Assembly: GCA_910577575.1 (NCBI GenBank)
Contig: CAJTOG010000013.1
Span: 1 to 34,312 of the forward strand
Length of the DNA stretch: 34,312 nt
Origin: an uncultured Ruminococcus sp.
GTDB lineage: Bacteria; Bacillota; Clostridia; Oscillospirales; Ruminococcaceae
Direction of reading: 5' to 3'
Positions 16,014-23,259 of the stretch are shown here, in pieces; positions within the stretch are counted from its first letter, which is position 1; every line of letters starts with the position of its first letter. Below the pieces are notes generated by a model, which saw only the letters and a program-made list of their open reading frames with translations, was not told where the DNA came from and did no database searches. A program made the translations under genes and the position numbers.

Positions 16014-16496
16014 ATGCGTATCATTGTTATTTCAGATACACATGGCAATGTTAATGCTATTGAGTCAGTCTTTCTCCGCAACCATGATGCCGACCTTTTT
16101 ATTCATCTCGGCGACGGAGACAGGGATTTGGACACTTTTTTAAGTGCAAATCCTGACTATGTCAATAGAACTGTTAATGTATGCGGAAACTGTGATTTCA
16201 ACAGTCTCAGCCCTGGATTTGTAATACTTCCCATATTTGACCACAAAATATTTGCCACTCATGGACATCTTTTTGCTGTAAAGAACAGTCTTGAAATAAT
16301 CAAGAAAACAGCGAAGGAAAACGAATGTGACATTATTCTCTACGGACATACTCACTCCCGATGTAATATCAATGAAGATGGTTTCCACATACTTAATCCC
16401 GGAAGTGCAAGTATTCCACGTGATGGCAATAAACCTTCCTTTGGTCATATTGATATTTTCTATTCAGGCATTGTCATTAACATCGCTGATGTATAA
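16014..16496 (+). CDS. Metallophosphoesterase, YfcE/MJ0936 family
   Basis: A calcineurin-like phosphodiesterase of 160 residues with the complete two-metal site: SDTHGN near the start, HLGDGDRD, GNCD, ATHGH and GHTHSRC, then the typical NPGSASIPRDG end. Family members cleave phosphodiesters in vitro, and the physiological substrate is usually unknown. ATG 16014 follows GGAGG by seven bases; the frame is open to 15987 but without a site. It is transcribed away from the BofA-like cluster, with an unknown membrane protein 45 bases downstream. Confidence 0.92.
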   Translation: MRIIVISDTHGNVNAIESVFLRNHDADLFIHLGDGDRDLDTFLSANPDYVNRTVNVCGNCDFNSLSPGFVILPIFDHKIFATHGHLFAVKNSLEIIKKTAKENECDIILYGHTHSRCNINEDGFHILNPGSASIPRDGNKPSFGHIDIFYSGIVINIADV

Positions 16497-16541
16497 TATG
16501 TTGATTATATAAAAAGTGTTACATTAAAGGAGATAGCAACT

Positions 16542-17210
16542 GTGGATAATGATTATGACATGGAGCATAATGCGGTATTGCTGAAACGATGTAATAAAAT
16601 ATACAACACCATTACTATAATATATGCGTCAATATGCATTCCTTATGCAGTTTCACAAATATTTATCGGATTTCTTTTTCAATTAAACCCGATTCCTATA
16701 ATTTTTGACAGCTTATTTTGTAAATCTTCATTGCTTTCCTGTGGATTCCTTGCCTGTTATAAACACAATAATAAATTTATTCTATTTGCTCTTCTGATAC
16801 AAACAATAAATATATTAATTAACGATGGAAATTTAAATATGTGCTTGATTTTTATAGTTATTATTCTTTCTGGAGTTACTGTCTATGCAAATAAAAAATA
16901 TCAATATCTTAAAAAACAGTTCGGGTTTCCATATTTTAATGAATATGTACAGGAAAAGAATTTTGAATACCACAAATCTAAATTAAAAAATGAATTTCAA
17001 CAAAATTATGAACATTATATGAAAAATTCGTTTTCTGACATGACTGACATAAATTCAACAGCCCAAATAGTTGATTTAACTAAAAAAGAAAATACCGACC
17101 GAAAAAATATAATAAACAATATGTCATCTGAAAATAACACTATCTTTTCTGATAATTCCGACAAAATGACTGATATTGATTTAAATTATAAATCAAATGA
17201 TTTAGGTTAA
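16542..17210 (+). CDS. Membrane protein of unknown function
   Basis: Unrecognised, 222 residues. The start is GTG 16542, nine bases after AAAGGAG. There are about four hydrophobic segments between residues 23 and 115, for example ITIIYASICIPYAVSQIFIG and MCLIFIVIILSGVTVYA. A charged cytoplasmic tail of about 100 residues follows, rich in Asn, Lys and Ser (KNEFQQNYEHYMKNS). Its Asn/Lys/Ile-heavy composition and high AT codon use differ from the hyd genes and could mean weaker selection or a more recent arrival. It converges on the queF-side gene, and a shared terminator lies between them. Confidence 0.75.
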   Translation: MDNDYDMEHNAVLLKRCNKIYNTITIIYASICIPYAVSQIFIGFLFQLNPIPIIFDSLFCKSSLLSCGFLACYKHNNKFILFALLIQTINILINDGNLNMCLIFIVIILSGVTVYANKKYQYLKKQFGFPYFNEYVQEKNFEYHKSKLKNEFQQNYEHYMKNSFSDMTDINSTAQIVDLTKKENTDRKNIINNMSSENNTIFSDNSDKMTDIDLNYKSNDLG

Positions 17211-17239
17211 ATCAGCTCTACAAATGAAGCATAAAAAAC

Positions 17240-17264
17240 AGCTCTGCATTTTCTGTGCAGAGCT
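17240..17264. terminator. Bidirectional terminator between the membrane protein and the que operon end
   Basis: AGCTCTGCA pairs with TGCAGAGCT. TTTATTTT follows on the + strand and TGTTTTTTATG on the - strand. Confidence 0.88.
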
Positions 17265-17270
17265 TTATTT

Positions 17271-17450
17271 TCAATATGCTGTTATAATATTTTCAACATA
17301 CTTCTTCATTTCGTCCCTTGATTCAACAGCATGAGTACCGCTGACAACTTCCCATTTCTGTCTTTCGGACAGACTTGTAAATTTCTGCATAGCCTCGGGA
17401 TTCATAGCGAGTGCCATTCCCAAGCCTACAGGCATATCAAATTTATCCAT
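17271..17450 (-). CDS. 59-residue conserved-looking small protein, unknown
   Basis: Starts at ATG 17450, eight bases after AAGGAG. The product begins MDKFDMPVGLGMALAMNPEA and ends with a helical, charged half (LSERQKWEVVSGTHAV, then RDEMKKYVENI). No motif with a known role was seen. It lies 49 bases after the queF stop and just before the terminator, so it is probably the last gene of the queuosine transcript, but nothing in it suggests a queuosine function. Confidence 0.72.
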   Translation of the reverse strand: MDKFDMPVGLGMALAMNPEAMQKFTSLSERQKWEVVSGTHAVESRDEMKKYVENIITAY

Positions 17451-17498
17451 AGCACACTCTCCTTTCACTGAAAGTATATGCTGTGAATTTTATTTTAT

Positions 17499-17999
17499 TC
17501 AGCGATTGTTGACTGTTTCGGGATGCAAATCATGGTGAGAAAGCCTTTCCCATGCAACTTGCTCCCATTTTGTACTAGGTCTGCCGTAATTACAGTAAGG
17601 GTCAATTGATATTCCGCCCCTTGGAAGAAATTTTCCCCATACTTCAATATATTTCGGATTCATTAATTTAATCAAATCATTCATAATTATATTAACGCAA
17701 TCCTCATGGAAATCGCCGTGATTTCTGAAACTGAACAAATAAAGTTTCAGAGATTTGCTCTCCACCATTTTTATATCAGGAACATATGATATATAAATCG
17801 TTGCAAAGTCGGGCTGTCCTGTAATCGGACAGAGACTTGTAAATTCAGGACAGTTGAATTTTACAAAATAATCATGGTCGGGGTGCTTGTTGTCGAAAGT
17901 TTCCAGAACATCCGGATTATAATCAACTGAATATTTTGTATTTTGGTTGCCAAGAAGAATAAGCCCCTCTTTTTCCCTTGAATTTTCTTGTATATTCAT
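17499..17999 (-). CDS. queF: preQ0 reductase (7-cyano-7-deazaguanine reductase), short QueF type
   Basis: Reduces the nitrile of preQ0 to the aminomethyl of preQ1 with NADPH. This is the last committed step before preQ1 is placed into tRNA. At 166 residues it is the short, unimodular type. The thioimide cysteine is Cys57 in FTSLCPITGQPDFA, with Asp64 behind it. The QueF signature ESKSLKLYLFSFRNHGDFHE spans 80-99. ATG 17999 is ten bases after AGGAG; a TTG at 18008 is too close to that site. It is separated from the rest of the que genes by two unrelated genes but runs in the same direction. Confidence 0.95.
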   Translation of the reverse strand: MNIQENSREKEGLILLGNQNTKYSVDYNPDVLETFDNKHPDHDYFVKFNCPEFTSLCPITGQPDFATIYISYVPDIKMVESKSLKLYLFSFRNHGDFHEDCVNIIMNDLIKLMNPKYIEVWGKFLPRGGISIDPYCNYGRPSTKWEQVAWERLSHHDLHPETVNNR

Positions 18000-18052
18000 A
18001 ATTTTCAATTCTCCTTTTTATTAAATATTAATACAAATTGTTTTCCGTTCTG

Positions 18053-18412
18053 CTAAACATATTTGCCCTTTTTTAAAAGGGGGAATATGTTTTTTCCATT
18101 GAATAATGCTATAAATATCATAAAAATATCTGCTATTGGCACAAACAAAAATGAAGGAACTATTACACGGGTATAACGATTTCTTGTTTTACGTAGCTTT
18201 CGCACATTTGCTGACAGACATATCATACAATAAATTATACCAATATTAAAGAACAAATATATACTTATATCGTAAATCAGCGGTATCCAGTCCGAAAATT
18301 CCGGTACTGTCCCTGTTATGTATTTTATCAGATTTATTAAAATCTGTATAACAAAAGCAAAAGGAAAATAATTTTTCGGTAAATCGTATACCAGAGCTTT
18401 TATCTGTATCAC
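18053..18412 (-). CDS. Membrane protein of unknown function inside the que operon
   Basis: A 119-residue unrecognised protein with about three hydrophobic segments: FPFAFVIQILINLIKYI, DISIYLFFNIGIIYCMICL and SFLFVPIADIFMIFIALF. It ends in a basic tail, LLKKGKYV. The proposed start is GTG 18412, which overlaps the stop of the P-loop gene (GTGA), so translation is probably coupled; the CAGGAG just before is too close to act normally. An S/T-like preQ or queuine uptake role is tempting from context but nothing in the sequence shows it. Confidence 0.62.
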   Translation of the reverse strand: MIQIKALVYDLPKNYFPFAFVIQILINLIKYITGTVPEFSDWIPLIYDISIYLFFNIGIIYCMICLSANVRKLRKTRNRYTRVIVPSFLFVPIADIFMIFIALFNGKNIFPLLKKGKYV

Positions 18413-18918
18413 TCCTGTTTATAAATCTTATTCAATTCCTTTAAATAAGTATTGGCTTCCTGCCTTGATTTAAAAACTATAATTATTTTATCTCTGTACA
18501 TTTCAAGCATCTGATATATATCAGGTAATTGATTTGATGAAAAATCCATAATCCATTGTTTGAATTCATTATCAAATTCCGTTTCAATCCAAGGCATATC
18601 TTCTCTTTTCTTACCTATTCTTGATTCTGCACCTGAAAGACAAATCTCAAGAGGATAGTCCAAAAGAAATACAGTATCACAATTTTTCAGACGAATTTCA
18701 AGAGTTCTCTGATAATTTCCATCGATAATCCATTTATCAGCAGAAATAATATCATGGAGCTTTTTATCAAATTCTATAGCAGAAAAATTTGTTTTATCAG
18801 GCTTATGCCATAACAAGTCAAGATGACAGAGCGGTAAATCAAGTATGTCTCTTAGTTTTCGAGAAAAAGTACTTTTGCCTGCTCCCGGACAGCCAATCAC
18901 AATAATTTTCTGAAACAT
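18409..18918 (-). CDS. P-loop kinase-like protein (topology modulation/FlaR-like)
   Basis: A 169-residue P-loop protein. Walker A is GCPGAGKST at residues 9-17, followed by the family phrase LPLCHLDLLWHKPD, then KWIIDGNYQRTLEIRL and the Walker-B-like TVFLLDYPLEICL. This is the adenylate-kinase-like group often named DNA topology modulation or FlaR-like protein. It is presumed to phosphorylate a small molecule, with substrate unknown. It begins 11 bases after the queC stop with AGGGA upstream, and overlaps the next gene. It is not a known queuosine enzyme. Confidence 0.85.
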   Translation of the reverse strand: MFQKIIVIGCPGAGKSTFSRKLRDILDLPLCHLDLLWHKPDKTNFSAIEFDKKLHDIISADKWIIDGNYQRTLEIRLKNCDTVFLLDYPLEICLSGAESRIGKKREDMPWIETEFDNEFKQWIMDFSSNQLPDIYQMLEMYRDKIIIVFKSRQEANTYLKELNKIYKQE

Positions 18919-18929
18919 TACCGAGTCCC

Positions 18930-19610
18930 TTATTTCATAAGAGGGTCTATAATTCCATTGGCTTTAAATGCTGAAATTCTGTCTCTGCAAGTTCCGCATA
19001 TTCCACAGGGCTTATCTCCGCCTTCATAACAGCTCCATGTAAGTTCATATGGCACATTGATTTCAAGCCCCATTTTTACAACGTCGGATTTATTTAAATT
19101 AACAAATGGAGCTTCAATTTCAAGCTGATTTCCGCTTCCGATATATATTGCATCATTCATAGCGTTATTAAAAGCGTCACTGCAATCAGGATATGCATTT
19201 CCTGCCGCATCGTCGCTGTGTGCACCATAATAAATTACTGAACAGTCATTAGATAATGCTATACTTGCTGCCGATGAAAGAAACAATCCGTTTCTGAAGG
19301 GTACATATGTAGAAACAGGTTTCCCATCAGTTTTTTCAAGCTGTTCAGAATAACTTTCCTGCGGAATATCCTTATCAGACTTTGCAAGAAGCGAACAATC
19401 TGAATCAGCAAAAATTTTAGTCAAATCAAGTGTTTTAAGAGTTACATTATAATACTCTGCTATTTTTTTTGCCGACTGAATTTCTTTATCGTGTTTTTGT
19501 CCATAGTATATTGAAAGTGCAATGACATTTTCTGCTCCATATTTTTTTACGGCAAGTCCAAGACAGGTAGTACTGTCAACTCCGCCACTGAATAAAACAA
19601 GTGTTTTCAT
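18930..19610 (-). CDS. queC: 7-cyano-7-deazaguanine (preQ0) synthase
   Basis: Converts 7-carboxy-7-deazaguanine to preQ0 with ammonia and ATP. The PP-loop SGGVDST lies at residues 8-14. The adenylation-fold core contains ALSIYYGQKHDKE and STYVPFRNGLFLSSA. The C-terminal zinc site is CYEGGDKPCGICGTC with the upstream Cys. The 226-residue length is normal. ATG 19610 follows AGAGGAGA; the frame runs up to 19637 but that overlaps the previous gene's stop. Confidence 0.96.
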   Translation of the reverse strand: MKTLVLFSGGVDSTTCLGLAVKKYGAENVIALSIYYGQKHDKEIQSAKKIAEYYNVTLKTLDLTKIFADSDCSLLAKSDKDIPQESYSEQLEKTDGKPVSTYVPFRNGLFLSSAASIALSNDCSVIYYGAHSDDAAGNAYPDCSDAFNNAMNDAIYIGSGNQLEIEAPFVNLNKSDVVKMGLEINVPYELTWSCYEGGDKPCGICGTCRDRISAFKANGIIDPLMK

Positions 19611-19627
19611 TAAAAATTTTCTCCTCT

Positions 19628-20167
19628 TTAATCCCATATTCCGCAGTCAGTAATCATAATAGAATTGTTTTTTATCGAAATAAATGTATGGTCACTTGAA
19701 TAACTGCCGCCAAGTTCGATATTCTCAGCTCCTATTACATATGATACAACTGAATTTATCTCACTTTCCGAAACAGAGTCATAACTGGCATGCCACCGTA
19801 TTTCATTGATTAAATGCTCTTCTGTAACCAGCTTCATGCGGAGTTCTCTGTAAGTCATGTAACCTGCATAAAAGTTTTCAGCCTGTATCATATATTTCAG
19901 TCGTTCAGAAAATGGAATATTCCAAAAATCCTGTTCCCATTCCTCCGACCATGCCATTCCTGTCAACACAGTTTGAACATATGCTCTCTCAAAATTATTT
20001 TTTACATAGTTTTCTGGGAAATTAATTATATTTGCAAACATTCCAATGGGATATTTTTTATACCAATCATAATATTTTGAATCAGCTTTAATCCATTCAA
20101 GATTTATAGCAATATCTTTGTAATATTTATAATTATTGACTATCTTTTTCAAAATATCAATATACAT
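19628..20167 (-). CDS. Unknown 179-residue protein embedded between folE and queC
   Basis: Not recognised. A soluble mixed alpha/beta protein with no membrane segment, signal peptide or metal motif. It is rich in Tyr, Trp and Glu (WSEEWEQDFWNIPF, YMTYRELRMKLV, IRWHASYDSVSES) and ends SDHTFISIKNNSIMITDCG. Its ATG overlaps the folE stop (TGATG), so it is translationally coupled to folE and lies inside a biosynthetic operon. Possible readings are an accessory factor of preQ synthesis, or an immunity-like or cargo gene that inserted here. The composition gives no strong hint either way. Confidence 0.75.
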   Translation of the reverse strand: MYIDILKKIVNNYKYYKDIAINLEWIKADSKYYDWYKKYPIGMFANIINFPENYVKNNFERAYVQTVLTGMAWSEEWEQDFWNIPFSERLKYMIQAENFYAGYMTYRELRMKLVTEEHLINEIRWHASYDSVSESEINSVVSYVIGAENIELGGSYSSDHTFISIKNNSIMITDCGIWD

Positions 20168-20727
20168 CAGTCAAGTAAATCCTGCAAATCACGGTTATTC
20201 TTAAAAGCTCCAGTATATGTGCGAGTTTCAGTTTTTGCCGTATTATTACGGATTCCCCGTGCAGTCATACAACTGTGTGAACCGACTATTTTAACTCCCA
20301 CATCGGAAGAATCCGCTGCCTCTGAAATAATTTCGGCAATATCTCTTCCGAGACGTTCCTGTAATTGCAGACGCTTAGCAGCCATATCACAGATTCTTGC
20401 GATTTTACTCAGTCCCAGTACTTTGCCATGCGGAATATATGCAACATTTACCGTCATATCATACATCAATGCAAGATGATGTTCACAATAACTGAAAACT
20501 GTTATATCTTTCATAACAACAGCTTCCTGAACATCAGAATTTTCAGCAGAGAAAGTCTTTCCGAACATCTGTGCTATTTCGTGATTTGTATATTCAGTAC
20601 CCTCCAAAACTTCTTCAAGCATACCTGCAACACGTTTTGGAGTTTCAATAAGTCCCTCACGGTCAGGATTTTCGCCGATAGCTTCAAGAAGCCCTCTTAT
20701 ATGAAATTCAATTGCTTCCCTGTTCAT
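20167..20727 (-). CDS. folE: GTP cyclohydrolase I
   Basis: Opens GTP to 7,8-dihydroneopterin triphosphate, the QueD substrate and also the first folate intermediate. At 186 residues it is a normal FolE. The zinc ligands are Cys81 and His84 in CEHH and Cys153 in HSCMTARG. Other landmarks are GLSKIARICDMAAKRLQLQE and the end TETRTYTGAF. Start ATG 20727 follows GAGGGG and lies just after the queE stop. Its place between queE and queC makes it the dedicated entry enzyme for queuosine, though it may also serve folate. Confidence 0.96.
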   Translation of the reverse strand: MNREAIEFHIRGLLEAIGENPDREGLIETPKRVAGMLEEVLEGTEYTNHEIAQMFGKTFSAENSDVQEAVVMKDITVFSYCEHHLALMYDMTVNVAYIPHGKVLGLSKIARICDMAAKRLQLQERLGRDIAEIISEAADSSDVGVKIVGSHSCMTARGIRNNTAKTETRTYTGAFKNNRDLQDLLD

Positions 20728-20728
20728 A

Positions 20729-21388
20729 TTATACCCCTCTTTTCTCTGGATTCCAGATAAATTTATGAAGCTGTAATTGCAGTTTTACATTGTTCAGCTT
20801 TTTTTCTGCCATAAATTTAACTATATCGGACGGATTTATTTTTCCGAAAACAGGACTTATATATACATGGCACCTGTCTGTAAGACTGAATTTTTCTATA
20901 ATCTGCACAGCTTTATCAAGGTCATATTTACTTCCTGCAACAAACTTTAAAACATCATTTTTATTGATATATTCATAATTTTCAGTAAGCATATATTTTT
21001 CCATGTTGCTGTCAGGAAGTTTATAGTCAATAGTAAAAATCGGACGATATTCCTTTTCACTCAGTTCACGGATTGAAACACTGCCGTTTGTTTCGATTTC
21101 CACGCTGTTTCCCTGATACATCAGCATTTCAATCAGATTATATATATTTTTTTGCAGAAGAGGCTCTCCACCTGTTAAAGTAACATTTTTAACATGAGTT
21201 CCTCTGACATATTCCGCAAGCTGTTCGGCAGTCATAAACTCAACTTCTGCATTTTCAGAATTTGCCCACTTTGTATCACAGTAACTGCAATTCAGATTGC
21301 ATTTCCTAAACCGTATAAATACAGCAAGTTCGCCCGCCCTGCTCCCTTCGCCGTTTATACTTATAAATTTCTCAACTACAGGAAACAT
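20729..21388 (-). CDS. queE: 7-carboxy-7-deazaguanine synthase (radical SAM)
   Basis: Radical SAM enzyme that contracts CPH4 into 7-carboxy-7-deazaguanine. The [4Fe-4S] ligands Cys30, Cys34 and Cys37 appear in RKCNLNCSYCDTKW, the short-spaced QueE form, with the N-terminal phrase SINGEGSRAGELAVF and the SAM-contacting TLTGGEPLLQ. Length is 219 residues. The start overlaps the queD stop by one base (TAATG), indicating coupling. The gene order queD-queE-folE supports the call. Confidence 0.96.
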   Translation of the reverse strand: MFPVVEKFISINGEGSRAGELAVFIRFRKCNLNCSYCDTKWANSENAEVEFMTAEQLAEYVRGTHVKNVTLTGGEPLLQKNIYNLIEMLMYQGNSVEIETNGSVSIRELSEKEYRPIFTIDYKLPDSNMEKYMLTENYEYINKNDVLKFVAGSKYDLDKAVQIIEKFSLTDRCHVYISPVFGKINPSDIVKFMAEKKLNNVKLQLQLHKFIWNPEKRGV

Positions 21389-21810
21389 TAAAAACCCTCA
21401 TAGACCGCACAGTTATCGGGTGTTTCATAAACAGTCACGGAGCAGACCTCGAAATCCTCTAATGAAAGTCTTATATAAAAATGATATGCAAGATTTTCAG
21501 CAGTGGGGCGGAATGAAACCTGAATAAGTTTAAAATTTTCACTTTCAAGTGCCTGAATTGTTTCAGGTTTAAGACTGTTTTTTTCATAAATAAGTGCATG
21601 GTCGAAACTGTCAGCAAGCTTTCTTACTGTTTTTTTAAAGTCACTGAAATCAACCAGCATACCTTTTTTTTCACCTGATTTCTGTAAACTTTGACCATTT
21701 ATTTTTACTTCAATAACCCAATGATGACCATGAATATTTGAACATTTACCATCATAACCGGCAAGAAAATGTGCACTGTCAAAGCTGGCAGATGTTTTAA
21801 GATAATACAT
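21388..21810 (-). CDS. queD: 6-carboxy-5,6,7,8-tetrahydropterin synthase
   Basis: Makes CPH4 from dihydroneopterin triphosphate. A 140-residue member of the PTPS family with zinc ligands His14 (SFDSAHFL) and His27/His29 (NIHGHHW) and the catalytic Cys23. Also seen are MLVDFSDFKK, DHALIYEKN and the end RLSLEDFEVCSVTVYET. It is the first gene of the que operon, directly behind the preQ1 riboswitch, with AAGGAG nine bases before ATG 21810. Confidence 0.96.
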   Translation of the reverse strand: MYYLKTSASFDSAHFLAGYDGKCSNIHGHHWVIEVKINGQSLQKSGEKKGMLVDFSDFKKTVRKLADSFDHALIYEKNSLKPETIQALESENFKLIQVSFRPTAENLAYHFYIRLSLEDFEVCSVTVYETPDNCAVYEGF

Positions 21811-21824
21811 AATTTAAACTCCTT

Positions 21825-21937
21825 AACAAAAAATGCACCTGAAAACACAGGTGCAAAAAATTTGACAATATCGAAAAACTGTCAAAAATCTGCCCTTAGT
21901 TTTGTTTATAGACAGGATGGTGCAAACGAACTGTCTT
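21825..21937 (-). promoter_or_regulatory. preQ1-I riboswitch with tandem terminator-like hairpins
   Basis: On the minus strand the aptamer (about 21892-21937) shows the preQ1-I pattern: AGACAG, a loop TTCGTTTGCACCATC, CTGTCT, then an A-rich tail ending ACTAAGGGC, close to the Bacillus que leader. Two hairpins with T runs follow: TTTGACA/TGTCAAA (21861-21886, T run 21855-21860) and GCACCTG/CAGGTGC (21835-21854, T run to 21825). The queD ribosome binding site comes next (21819-21824). The inferred logic is that preQ1 binding stops transcription of its own biosynthesis genes. Confidence 0.9.
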
Positions 21938-21943
21938 TAATAT

Positions 21944-21972
21944 ATTATATCAGATATCAGAATTTTTGTCAA
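21944..21972 (-). promoter_or_regulatory. Consensus promoter of the queuosine operon
   Basis: On the minus strand TTGACA (21967-21972), 17 bases, TATAAT (21944-21949). Transcription should begin at the first bases of the aptamer. The -35 lies only five bases past the last base of the upstream permease gene. Confidence 0.88.
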
Positions 21973-21976
21973 GCAG

Positions 21977-22655
21977 TTTATAAATCTCTTTTTTCATAAA
22001 TTTTAATTGAAATCTGCCATGAAAACAGATAAGAAATAATTACTGCACCAAGCATAATAAACGACATCAATTCGGCAACATTAACCAATTTGACAAGTGC
22101 ATCAAAAACAAATCCGTTTGCTGCAAACAAGGCAAAAAGTCCTCCGCAGCAGCCATTTATAAACATAAGAATTATTCTTCCCTTTTCATGACTGAATTTA
22201 TATGATAAAGGAAGAACGATTATAGGATAAAGTAATCCTGTAACCAAAGAACATAACATAAATGTTAAAAATCCATCGGCTGAAAATTCTATTCTTCCTA
22301 TAACAGCAGATATTGTATAACATATTGAATTGAATAAAGATGAACAAAGTGAAAGTATTGCTGTATACAAATATTTTGATGATATGATATTTTTTCGTCC
22401 GTATGGAAGTACAATTGCATACTGCTGCCATTTGCACATTTCATCTGCTGCAAAATTTGACTGATAAATAGCCATAAACAATGGTACTACCAGCATCATT
22501 GATGGAAATCCGCTGAAAATTCCCAATATGCCGAACACCAGAATAAAAAGCAATATTACAAACCAGCTTTTTTTAAACATTATAAATTCCTTTGTAAGTA
22601 AACCTTTCATATAAATTACCCCCTTTTATAAATCTCTTTTTTCATAAATTTTAAT
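21977..22655. repeat. 31-base direct repeat at the 3' ends of the two permease genes
   Basis: Bases 21977-22007 and 22625-22655 are identical over 31 bases and cover the last codons and stop of each permease. They are a remnant of tandem duplication or the result of gene conversion. Confidence 0.85.
21978..22610 (-). CDS. ABC-2 type transporter permease (second of two paralogues)
   Basis: A 210-residue integral membrane protein with about six hydrophobic segments. It belongs to the ABC2 permease group found with YtrA-type regulators. It shares with the next gene upstream the start MKGL-TKE, the cytoplasmic phrase DE-KWQQY...LPY-RK and an identical end SIKIYEKRDL. ATG 22610 follows AAGGGGG. 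The cargo is unknown; relatives are linked to peptide antibiotic or cell-envelope stress. No terminator is visible behind it, so its transcript may run into the que leader. Confidence 0.86.
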   Translation of the reverse strand: MKGLLTKEFIMFKKSWFVILLFILVFGILGIFSGFPSMMLVVPLFMAIYQSNFAADEMCKWQQYAIVLPYGRKNIISSKYLYTAILSLCSSLFNSICYTISAVIGRIEFSADGFLTFMLCSLVTGLLYPIIVLPLSYKFSHEKGRIILMFINGCCGGLFALFAANGFVFDALVKLVNVAELMSFIMLGAVIISYLFSWQISIKIYEKRDL

Positions 22656-23258
22656 GGAAATTATCCATGAAATCAGATAAAGAACAACTATTACAGTAAA
22701 AATATTAAGCGGTAAAAATTCAAATTTATTGAAAACTGAAATACCAGAAGAAAATTCACTGTCTAAAAACGTACAAACCAATGCTCCTAAAATTCCGCCA
22801 AATACTGCATTTATAATAAAAAGAACCGTTCTGCCATTCAATGAACTTAATTTTAACGCCAAAGGAAAAAACAATATAGGATAAACAGCTCCTGTAAACA
22901 TTCCGCCTGATATAAGTAAAGATAACTTTATACTATGTTCAGAATGTACAAAGCCTGAAATAAAATAACAAATTGTTAAAATCAATACTGAAATTGTAAG
23001 GACAATAAGAGAAGTAACATATTTTGAACTTACTATAGTTTTTCTGCTGTATGGCAATGATATTGAATACTGCTGCCATTTGCTCTGTTCATCCATTGTA
23101 AGTGAGTTAATTGAAAAAATGGATAGGAACATTGGTATAACCATACAAAACGAAAGTTCGCCCCAAATTGAAGCTGCTGAAAATGCAATAATAAGAATTG
23201 ATAGTATGAACAATTGTTTTTTCAGTGCTATTAATTCCTTTGTAATCAAACCTTTCAT
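22626..23258 (-). CDS. ABC-2 type transporter permease (first of two paralogues)
   Basis: A 210-residue permease, the same length as its downstream paralogue, with about six membrane segments and the motif MDEQSKWQQYSISLPYSRKT between the first two pairs. ATG 23258 is preceded by GGGGGAAAG and lies one base after the ATPase stop; the frame extends to 23288 inside the ATPase gene but lacks a site. It probably forms a heterodimer with the second permease, energised by the ATPase just upstream. Confidence 0.87.
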   Translation of the reverse strand: MKGLITKELIALKKQLFILSILIIAFSAASIWGELSFCMVIPMFLSIFSINSLTMDEQSKWQQYSISLPYSRKTIVSSKYVTSLIVLTISVLILTICYFISGFVHSEHSIKLSLLISGGMFTGAVYPILFFPLALKLSSLNGRTVLFIINAVFGGILGALVCTFLDSEFSSGISVFNKFEFLPLNIFTVIVVLYLISWIISIKIYEKRDL

Positions 23259-23259
23259 T

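Noticed and set aside
16497..17210. Mobile-element origin for the AT-rich membrane protein gene
   Set aside because: The composition is more AT-rich than its neighbours, but no repeats, integrase or target-site duplication flank it.
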